DNA of 19,411 bases from Chlamydia trachomatis (GTDB taxonomy: Bacteria; Chlamydiota; Chlamydiia; Chlamydiales; 2-12-FULL-49-11), in assembly GCA_945870925.1 (NCBI GenBank), contig CAMBTZ010000008.1:1-19411 (forward strand), in the 5' to 3' direction. Within the stretch, counting starts at the first letter, position 1. Each line of letters starts with the position of its first letter. Positions 13,469 through 19,411 of this stretch are shown piece by piece. Position numbers and translations under genes: made by a program. Under the pieces are notes generated by a model that saw only the letters and a program-made list of their open reading frames with translations, had not been told where the DNA came from and made no database searches.

Positions 13469-16029
13469 CAGAATCAATTGAAGTACAAATATCTCCTATG
13501 ATGCAGCAGTGGCACTCTTGCAAAGCAAAGGCTAAGGATGCTCTTTTGCTATTTAGGCTAGGTGATTTTTATGAAGCCTTTTTTGAAGATGCCGTTATTC
13601 TTGCACGTGAATTAAATCTCACACTGACAAAACGGGGTGCAATTCCGATGAGCGGCATTCCCTCTCAAACTCTTGATAATTACGTTGAAAAACTTGTTAA
13701 TAAAGGTCTTCTTGTCGCTATTGCAGAACAGATGGAATCGCCTAAAGAGGCAAAAACAATTGTTCGTAGGGAAATTGTTCGTATTGTTTCTCCAGGTGCA
13801 AATCTTCTTTCTCATACCTTATCCGACTCCTCAAATAATTTTTTTGCATCCGTTTGTAGAGTGAATGCATCAATTGGCCTCTCCTTTTTAGATCTTTCAA
13901 CAGGTGATTTGATATGTCTAGAAGTTAGTAATGAAAATGAATTATTTGACGAGCTTTGCAAAAGATCTCCGAAAGAAATTCTTATTTCTGAAAAATTCAA
14001 AAAAACAAATGAAGCACTTTTTGAAGAGCTAAAAACTACTTTTACTTTTCGATTATGTACAAAAGAAGACTGGCATTTTGATCACCAAATTGCATATAAC
14101 TTTTTAATAAAACATTTCAATGTACATTCTCTTGACTGCTTTGGCCTTAAAGGGATGGTAAGTTCAATTAATGCTATTGGTTCTCTTTTACATCATGTAG
14201 AAACAGATCTTTGTCAAAACATATCCTCAATAAAAAAAATTCGACTTGATTCTCTTTCCTCTTACATGACTATTAACCACACAACAGCAAGACATCTTGA
14301 TCTACTTATACCATCAAGTGGAAATCCGAAAGCCTCCCTATTTGCTCTCTTAAATCAGACGAAGACTCCTATGGGAATGCGCCTGCTTAAAGATTGGATT
14401 CTTCACCCTCTTCTCTCTTCTGATGAAATTAAAAAAAGACAAGATGCATTAGAGGAATTTATTAAATCCCCTCTATTTCTTGAAGATCTTTTAAGCTCTA
14501 TTCGCGATTTAGAAAGACTTTCAATACGTGTCAGTACAAAAATTGCAACACCAAGAGATTTACTTGCTCTTGCTGATTCCCTCGAAGTCATACCTCTGTT
14601 AAAATCTGCAATTCAAACATTTAAATCTGATTTATTAAAAGAGACTTTTTTCAGCTTCTTTGATTTCTTCCCCTTAGTTAAAAAAATTAAATCTGCACTT
14701 ATTGAAGCTCCTCCAATTAAATTTACTGAAGGGGGAATGTTTCAAACTGGATATATTAAAGAACTTGATGAACTTAAATCATTAAAAGAAGAGAGTGAAA
14801 CATGGCTTGCAAATTATCAAACTTCTTTGAGAGAAAAACTAGATATTAAAACTCTAAAAGTTGGATACAGCAAATCTTTTGGCTATTTTATCGAGACAAG
14901 TAGAGCTCAGGCCGATAAGATGCCTTCCTCCTTTGATAAAAGACAGACGCTTGTAAGTGGCGAGAGATTTATTTCACCTGAGCTTAAAGAATTTGAACAC
15001 AAAATTCTTCATGCCGATGAAAAAATGATAGAATTGGAGAAAGAGCTCTTTATTGAACTTCGAGATGAAGTATTTTCCTATTGTAATCCGGTACAGATTA
15101 TAGCAAACAGCGTTGCAGTAATTGATGTTATTTATGCAATGGCTCGGGTTGCATCAACTTTTGGCTATACAAAACCGGTTATTGATAATTCTGACACTAT
15201 AGACATCGTTGATGGCCGGCACCCAATTTTAGAGACTTTTTTAAAAGGGGAATCTTTCATCCCTAATGACACCCTTCTATCAAGCACGGATACTAGCCTA
15301 CTTCTTATTACAGGTCCAAATATGGCCGGTAAGTCCACTTATATTAGACAAGTAGCTCTTTTAGTGATCATGGCTCAAATCGGAAGCTTTGTACCTGCTA
15401 AGTACGCTAAGATCGGTATTATTGATAAAGTATTCAGCCGAATTGGGGCAAGTGATGATCTAGCTAGAGGGCAATCAACTTTCATGGTTGAAATGTCAGA
15501 AACTGCAAGCATTCTCCACTTAGCAACAAAAAATTCACTTGTGATTCTTGATGAAATCGGAAGAGGCACAAGCACCTATGACGGGATTGCAATTGCAACA
15601 GCTGTAGCTGAACACCTTCTAAAACTTGGTGTGAAGACCCTTTTTGCCACACATTTTTGGGAGTTAACAAAACTTGAAACTGAATATAAAAGTGTAAAAA
15701 ATCAGAGAGTCGCTGTTCAAGAAAATGAAGATGGGATTATTTTTCTCCATAAAATTTTAAATGGTGGCGCTGATAAAAGTTACGGCATCCATGTTGCTAA
15801 ACTAGCAGGCCTTCCTATCGATGTAATCAAAAGAGCTCAAAAACTGCTCATTGAACTTGAAGACAAGAAATTACAAAAGAAGAAAGCTGCGCCCAAAGAA
15901 GAGCAATTCTTTCTCTTTTCAGAGCCTCAAGCAGACGATCTTTCAACTAAAATAAAAAGCATTGATCTCAATAAGACAACCCCTTTCGAAGCTCTTCAAT
16001 TTTTGATAAAATTGCAGCATGAACTCTGA
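13465..16029 (+). CDS. mutS: DNA mismatch repair protein MutS
   Basis: Mismatch recognition ATPase that binds mispaired or looped DNA as a dimer and recruits MutL. The 854 residues match the typical bacterial length. Domain I holds the mismatch-reading motif F-x-E as Phe35-Tyr36-Glu37 in GDFYEAFFEDA, followed by MSGIP and AEQMESP. The connector, lever and clamp fill about 130-560. The ATPase domain carries the Walker A motif GPNMAGKST (617-625), the MutS signature around SRIGASDDLARGQSTFMVEM, and Walker B DEIGRGTSTYDG (from Asp696). Near the C-terminus QFFLF (814-818) fits the beta-clamp binding motif of MutS, often written QLSLF, so replication-coupled repair is plausible. The ATG overlaps the previous stop by four bases, and its 3' end overlaps uvrC by 11 bases, so the three genes are one operon. 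No mutL or mutH is in the window. Confidence 0.98.
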   Translation: MTESIEVQISPMMQQWHSCKAKAKDALLLFRLGDFYEAFFEDAVILARELNLTLTKRGAIPMSGIPSQTLDNYVEKLVNKGLLVAIAEQMESPKEAKTIVRREIVRIVSPGANLLSHTLSDSSNNFFASVCRVNASIGLSFLDLSTGDLICLEVSNENELFDELCKRSPKEILISEKFKKTNEALFEELKTTFTFRLCTKEDWHFDHQIAYNFLIKHFNVHSLDCFGLKGMVSSINAIGSLLHHVETDLCQNISSIKKIRLDSLSSYMTINHTTARHLDLLIPSSGNPKASLFALLNQTKTPMGMRLLKDWILHPLLSSDEIKKRQDALEEFIKSPLFLEDLLSSIRDLERLSIRVSTKIATPRDLLALADSLEVIPLLKSAIQTFKSDLLKETFFSFFDFFPLVKKIKSALIEAPPIKFTEGGMFQTGYIKELDELKSLKEESETWLANYQTSLREKLDIKTLKVGYSKSFGYFIETSRAQADKMPSSFDKRQTLVSGERFISPELKEFEHKILHADEKMIELEKELFIELRDEVFSYCNPVQIIANSVAVIDVIYAMARVASTFGYTKPVIDNSDTIDIVDGRHPILETFLKGESFIPNDTLLSSTDTSLLLITGPNMAGKSTYIRQVALLVIMAQIGSFVPAKYAKIGIIDKVFSRIGASDDLARGQSTFMVEMSETASILHLATKNSLVILDEIGRGTSTYDGIAIATAVAEHLLKLGVKTLFATHFWELTKLETEYKSVKNQRVAVQENEDGIIFLHKILNGGADKSYGIHVAKLAGLPIDVIKRAQKLLIELEDKKLQKKKAAPKEEQFFLFSEPQADDLSTKIKSIDLNKTTPFEALQFLIKLQHEL

Positions 16030-17812
16030 TCAATTAAATTCATTCCCTTTGAAACCAGGCGTCTACATAATGAAGGATGCTTTGGGAAAAATTCTCTATA
16101 TTGGAAAAGCAAAGATATTGAGAGAACGAATTAAGCAATATTTTTCAAATCAAGATACAAGGGCGATGATTCCTTTCCTTATAAGCCATCTGCATGATAT
16201 TGAAACAATTATTACCTTCACTGAAAAAGAAGCTCTTCTTTTAGAAAATACTTTAATAAAAAAGCATCAACCTAAATACAATATTCTCCTCAAAGATGAT
16301 AAAACATTCATCTCTCTCATGATAAATAATAAGCACAAATGGCCTCAAATAAAACTCGTTCGTTATAAAGAGCAGAAAAAAGAGGATGCCCTCTATTTTG
16401 GACCCTACACAAGCGCAATCAATGCAAGAGCAATGTTTGAAACGATGACAAAAATTTTCCCTCTGCGGCAATGTTCTGATCGAGAGCTTCAATCACGCAA
16501 AAGACCCTGTCTTCTCTACTCCATAAAAAAATGTATCGCACCTTGCGTGGGAAAATGCACAAAAGATCATTATGATGAAACTGTTAAAGATGCTATCTCA
16601 TTTTTAAAAGGAAAAACAGAGACCGTTATTTCAAGCCTTGAGAAGAAAATGGCCACAGCTTCCAAAGCTCTTGAATTTGAAATTGCAGGTTCTATTCTTA
16701 AAACAATCCATCAAATTGAAGAGGCCTCTGCAAATCAAAAATCCTCAATCAAGCTCAATGTTGAGAATGTTGACGCTTTAAATTTTATTCGCAAAGGACA
16801 TTATATATTACTTGTAAAACTTTTATTCAGAGACAAATTACTTGTTGCTTCCGAACATTTTGATTTTTCTCTTACCTTAGAAACCGATCAAGAATTACTC
16901 TCCTCCTTCTTGCTTCAGCACTATTCAACTGAAACTCCACCTGAACAAATACTTCTCCCTATTGAGCTTGAAGATAAAAAAATCATTGAAGAAATTATTA
17001 ACACATCGATACTCATCCCTCAAAAAGGTGATAAGAAAAGCCTTGTCGATCTAGCCTTTGAAAATGCAAAAGCTCTTTTTGACCAAGAGAAACTATCCCT
17101 ATCCTCAAAAGAAGAGCTTTTATTAGAATTGGAAGAACTTCTTGGACTCTCTAAATTTCCATCACGTATTGAGTGCTTTGACACTTCTCACATCTCAGGA
17201 TCAGACGCCGTTGCAAGCTTAGCAGCTTTTACAAATGGCGAAAAAGATTCAAAAAGATCAAGGCTCTATAAAATCAAAACAACTACTCTAGCAGATGACT
17301 ATTCCTCTCTTACCGAGGTTTTAACAAGAAGACTCACTAGAGGTCTTCAAGAAGACGATCTACCTGATTTAATTATCGTTGATGGTGGCAAGGGACAGCT
17401 TAGCACTGTTATTAACGTCTGCAAAAAGCTTCAAATAGCGACGCTCGATGTAATAGCCCTAGCAAAAGAAGAGTCCAGACACGATAAAGGGATGACAAAA
17501 GAGCGAATATTTCTAACTACACAAAAAATGCCAATCTCCCTTAACCATCAATCAGCGCTCCACTTTTTTCTTCAAAACATAAGAGATGAAGCCCATCGCA
17601 AAGCAATTTCCTTCCACAGACAAAAAAGAACCACCCGAACCACAAAAAGCCTTCTCGATGAAATCCCAGGTATCGGCCCCATAAAGAAAAAAAGGCTCCT
17701 TCAACATTTTGGAAGCGTCAAGCGCATTCTTGAAGCCTCTAAAGAAGAGCTTATTGAAGTTCCCTCAATCACAAAGAAAGATGCAGACACAATCTTAAAA
17801 TTAATTAAGTAG
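16019..17812 (+). CDS. uvrC: Excinuclease ABC subunit C (UvrC)
   Basis: Nuclease subunit of nucleotide excision repair: it joins UvrB at a lesion and cuts both 3' and 5' of the damage. The 597 residues match the family. The N-terminal GIY-YIG nuclease (about 10-90) shows PGVYIM and LYIGKAKILRERI, with Glu76 in LLLENTLI as the metal-binding acid for the 3' cut. A cysteine cluster follows (Cys152, Cys164, Cys172, Cys176, Cys180), typical of UvrC and reported in other bacteria to hold an iron-sulfur cluster. The UvrB-binding UVR region is at about 202-236. The RNase H-like domain that makes the 5' cut has Asp388 in FDTSH and Asp455 in IVDGGKGQ. Two helix-hairpin-helix motifs close the protein (EIPGIGPIKKKRLLQHFGS and VPSITKKDA). 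The ATG lies inside the end of mutS. The stop overlaps the convergent AmaP-like gene by eight bases. Confidence 0.98.
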   Translation: MNSDQLNSFPLKPGVYIMKDALGKILYIGKAKILRERIKQYFSNQDTRAMIPFLISHLHDIETIITFTEKEALLLENTLIKKHQPKYNILLKDDKTFISLMINNKHKWPQIKLVRYKEQKKEDALYFGPYTSAINARAMFETMTKIFPLRQCSDRELQSRKRPCLLYSIKKCIAPCVGKCTKDHYDETVKDAISFLKGKTETVISSLEKKMATASKALEFEIAGSILKTIHQIEEASANQKSSIKLNVENVDALNFIRKGHYILLVKLLFRDKLLVASEHFDFSLTLETDQELLSSFLLQHYSTETPPEQILLPIELEDKKIIEEIINTSILIPQKGDKKSLVDLAFENAKALFDQEKLSLSSKEELLLELEELLGLSKFPSRIECFDTSHISGSDAVASLAAFTNGEKDSKRSRLYKIKTTTLADDYSSLTEVLTRRLTRGLQEDDLPDLIIVDGGKGQLSTVINVCKKLQIATLDVIALAKEESRHDKGMTKERIFLTTQKMPISLNHQSALHFFLQNIRDEAHRKAISFHRQKRTTRTTKSLLDEIPGIGPIKKKRLLQHFGSVKRILEASKEELIEVPSITKKDADTILKLIK

Positions 17813-18314
17813 TGATTGTTAGGATAAATTCTTTTTCATAGCCAAGTTTTTTAGCTAGTAGAAGCCCTAATTCATTTTGAATTTTCTCAAAAAGGGCTGT
17901 TGATGCCTGGTTTTGAAGCTTTGTGACAATTTCAATGGTCTGTTTAGGATGAATGACAACTTCAAGATTCGGTAGCTCATTTGGGAAAATTTGCTGCCAA
18001 TATCCCTTTATATAATCTTGAATAATAGCCTCTTCTACAAGAACTTTTGATGCTCCCATTTTTATTTTATAGTATCTGACTCTATACATGTTATAGAAAC
18101 CTGAAAAGAGAATTAATCCAAATAGCACTAAAAAGGCTCCTACAGAAACCAATAAATTTGGATATTGTAATAGAAAATGAATCGCCAAATTTTGAATATT
18201 CGTTAAAAATGAACTTAAAACAAGTAAAATTCCGGCTCCAAGGACAAGTAAGACAAATAAAAAATGGACGATAGAAAAAATAGAGGTCCTAAAATTCTTC
18301 AGCATATTCATCAA
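17805..18314 (-). CDS. amaP: AmaP-like membrane anchor (alkaline shock response)
   Basis: A membrane protein of up to 169 residues with the plan of AmaP, which in Firmicutes anchors the Asp23 protein to the membrane. Two hydrophobic helices lie at about 14-36 and 53-76, then a cytoplasmic domain (about 80-169) with VLVEEAIIQDYIKGYWQQIF and strands around LEVVIHPKQTIEIV and FILTITT, resembling a degenerate Asp23 domain. The gene follows the Asp23-family gene and overlaps its end by up to 26 bases. The frame can open at a TTG (18312-18314), but ATGs at 18311 and 18305 are more likely starts; no strong Shine-Dalgarno sequence decides between them, and coupling to the upstream gene is expected. 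The assignment rests on topology plus neighbour, since sequence motifs in this family are weak. It may help withstand envelope stress; no direct evidence here. Confidence 0.7.
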   Translation of the reverse strand: MMNMLKNFRTSIFSIVHFLFVLLVLGAGILLVLSSFLTNIQNLAIHFLLQYPNLLVSVGAFLVLFGLILFSGFYNMYRVRYYKIKMGASKVLVEEAIIQDYIKGYWQQIFPNELPNLEVVIHPKQTIEIVTKLQNQASTALFEKIQNELGLLLAKKLGYEKEFILTITT

Positions 18315-18759
18315 CTTCTTTGTTAATATTTGATTTTTCTTTCTCTTTTGACTTTATTAGTAAATCGTCCAAGCTAATATCAGGCAATAAATTTTTAAAC
18401 ACAACATGAACACAGGCAACATGAAGACCTGTTAACCTTGTGATTTCTTTTACTATCTTATTCTGAATCTCTTCGGCCTTTTCAGGGAGAGAAATCCCAT
18501 ATGAAACATTAACCTCTAGTTTTAGGTTAACTGAATGATTCTTAGAGTCCTGCTCAATATAAACGCCCTTAATACGCTCCATTCCTTCTCGGCCAAGCAA
18601 GTTATCAATAAGATTTCCTTCAATTAAGGCTATGCCCTCTATTCCAGCCAAACATTTAATTGTAATTGCCTGAAACACACGACTTTCTATATCTCTAATA
18701 AAAATAGTATCAGGCAACTCTATCTCTTTAGCATCTAATTCTTCAAATCTATCCATCAT
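18289..18759 (-). CDS. Asp23/Gls24 family envelope stress response protein
   Basis: A 156-residue soluble protein of the Asp23/Gls24 family (DUF322). The family core spans about 22-130: IRDIESRVFQAITIKCLAGIEGIALIEGNLID, then a family-typical VYIEQDSKNHSVNLKLEVNVSYGISLPEKAEEIQNKIVKEI helix-strand pattern and TGLHVACVHVVFKNL. The C-terminus is acidic and Lys/Glu-rich (residues 132-156). In Gram-positive bacteria Asp23 forms a membrane-associated layer tethered by AmaP and responds to cell wall stress; the next gene here is AmaP-like, so the pair is conserved. AGGA ends six bases before the ATG at 18757-18759; a second ATG follows directly. No signal peptide or membrane helix, in line with recruitment through the partner. 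The family is best known in Firmicutes, and its job in a chlamydial cell is unknown. Confidence 0.85.
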   Translation of the reverse strand: MMDRFEELDAKEIELPDTIFIRDIESRVFQAITIKCLAGIEGIALIEGNLIDNLLGREGMERIKGVYIEQDSKNHSVNLKLEVNVSYGISLPEKAEEIQNKIVKEITRLTGLHVACVHVVFKNLLPDISLDDLLIKSKEKEKSNINKEVDEYAEEF

Positions 18760-18885
18760 TTTTTTCCTAGCCTCCGGGTCTTCACCCCATTTTCTTACAT
18801 TGCAGTGAAAAGTTCAAGTTCGATATGCTATTTTATTCACTTATATTACATATTTGGTTAGGATCGGGTTAGGGGGAAAAAAAGA
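18760..18885. other. Divergent intergenic region, Asp23-family gene and GYF_2-like gene
   Basis: A 126-base gap between divergent starts. AGG at 18766-18768 serves the minus-strand Asp23-family gene, and AGGGGG at 18871-18876, nine bases before the ATG, serves the plus-strand gene. TTGCAG at 18800 followed by TATGCT at 18824, 18 bases apart, is a possible plus-strand promoter, and TATATT at 18842 is another -10 candidate; neither is convincing. Confidence 0.4.
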
Positions 18886-19368
18886 ATGGATTATTCAGCT
18901 GTAGCATTTTTACTATTTTGGACAACTATAGGTTGTATTACTTCCTATATAGCAAAACAAAGAAACCGAAATCCGATTGCATGGTTCTTTATAGGTCTAT
19001 TTTTCAGCCTTTTCGGATTACTACTCCTTTTAGCCTTACCCTCTAAATCCACTCAAATCGCTGAAAAAGAAGATGTTAAAGTTCCAGACATCAAAGTTGC
19101 TCACAGTGAAGCCGCAGCTCTATCAGACGATTCCATGTACAAAGAGCCAAGCATGCCTCGAATGTCTAGAGATACGACTATTGACTGGTACTATATAGAC
19201 TTTAAATCAGCCATTATTGGACCTTTAAAACTCTCCCAACTCAGAAAATCCCTAATTGAAGGAAAGTTTGATAATAAAACTTATCTTTGGTGCGAAGAAT
19301 TTCTAGACTGGACTCAAATCTGTCAGCTCCAAAACGGCGCCTCTCTTCTCGATCCTGACTTTCTATAA
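18886..19368 (+). CDS. Membrane protein with C-terminal GYF_2-like (DUF4339) domain
   Basis: A 160-residue protein with two N-terminal hydrophobic helices (about 4-21 and 30-51) linked by a short basic loop (AKQRNRNP), a flexible acidic and Ser-rich linker (52-98), and a compact C-terminal domain at about 99-160. The C-terminal domain reads DWYYIDFKSAIIGPLKLSQL, then EGKFDNKTYLWCEEFLDWTQI, the W-Y-Y...GP...L...G...W...DW pattern of GYF_2/DUF4339, a small module thought to bind proline-rich or other peptides. The helix pair plus tail suggests an inner-membrane protein displaying the domain in the cytoplasm. The strong AGGGGG ribosome binding site supports the ATG at 18886. A perfect terminator follows 15 bases after the stop, so this is a single-gene unit or the end of one. 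The binding partner cannot be inferred. Confidence 0.8.
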   Translation: MDYSAVAFLLFWTTIGCITSYIAKQRNRNPIAWFFIGLFFSLFGLLLLLALPSKSTQIAEKEDVKVPDIKVAHSEAAALSDDSMYKEPSMPRMSRDTTIDWYYIDFKSAIIGPLKLSQLRKSLIEGKFDNKTYLWCEEFLDWTQICQLQNGASLLDPDFL

Positions 19369-19383
19369 AATGAATTAGATAAA

Positions 19384-19411
19384 AAAAGGAGAGTATTTCT
19401 ACTCTCCTTTT
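19384..19411 (+). terminator. Rho-independent terminator of the GYF_2-like gene
   Basis: AAAAGGAGAGTA (19384-19395) and TACTCTCCTTTT (19400-19411) form a perfect 12-bp stem with a four-base loop TTTC. The right arm ends in four T at the window edge, and more T may follow. With A runs on one side and T on the other it may act in both directions. Confidence 0.85.

Overview
The window looks like a low-GC chromosome segment of a bacterium in the phylum Chlamydiae, most likely an amoeba-associated (environmental) lineage rather than Chlamydia itself. The main clue is the set of housekeeping genes: dnaG, then mutS followed directly by uvrC. In Chlamydia, dnaG, one hypothetical gene, mutS and uvrC lie next to each other. 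Here about 5.5 kb of extra sequence sits between dnaG and the mutS-uvrC operon, and accessory genes lie on the far side of dnaG. The lineage call rests on recalled synteny and on the presence of DUF4116 repeats, not on a database search.

Region by region: (1) 1-2655, minus strand: two consecutive membrane-protein genes. The first (805-2655) joins a Cache-like periplasmic sensor to a beta-rich domain with an FPFD loop and four C-terminal membrane helices, resembling a pentameric ligand-gated ion channel. The second begins at 767 and runs off the left edge. (2) 2787-5407, plus strand: a SnoaL-like lipoprotein, then two tandem paralogous class 3 lipases. (3) 5397-7480, minus strand: dnaG and, overlapping its stop codon, a small DCC-family (DUF393) thiol-oxidoreductase-like gene. 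(4) 7611-12810, minus strand: a 36-codon small ORF with its own promoter and Shine-Dalgarno sequence, followed by a very large gene split into two reading frames at a run of eight G. Its N-terminal part is a PEP-synthase-type ATP-grasp domain. After the shift come the phosphohistidine swivel domain, about 600 residues of unrecognised sequence, seven 48-residue DUF4116-type repeats and a duplicated C-terminal module. (5) 12998-17812, plus strand: an overlapping operon of a 156-residue unknown protein, mutS and uvrC. (6) 17805-18759, minus strand: an Asp23/Gls24-family protein with an AmaP-like membrane anchor. (7) 18886-19368, plus strand: a two-helix membrane protein with a C-terminal GYF_2-like domain, closed by a perfect 12-bp hairpin terminator at the right edge.

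The most interesting items are the frame-interrupted ATP-grasp/phosphohistidine/DUF4116 protein, whose G8 tract could be a phase switch or simply an assembly error, and the Cache plus channel-like protein paired with a second membrane-anchored protein. MutS and UvrC are DNA-repair enzymes made from one transcript. DnaG serves replication. The lipases, the lipoprotein and the giant repeat protein have the look of host-interaction or envelope accessory genes, but that is inference.
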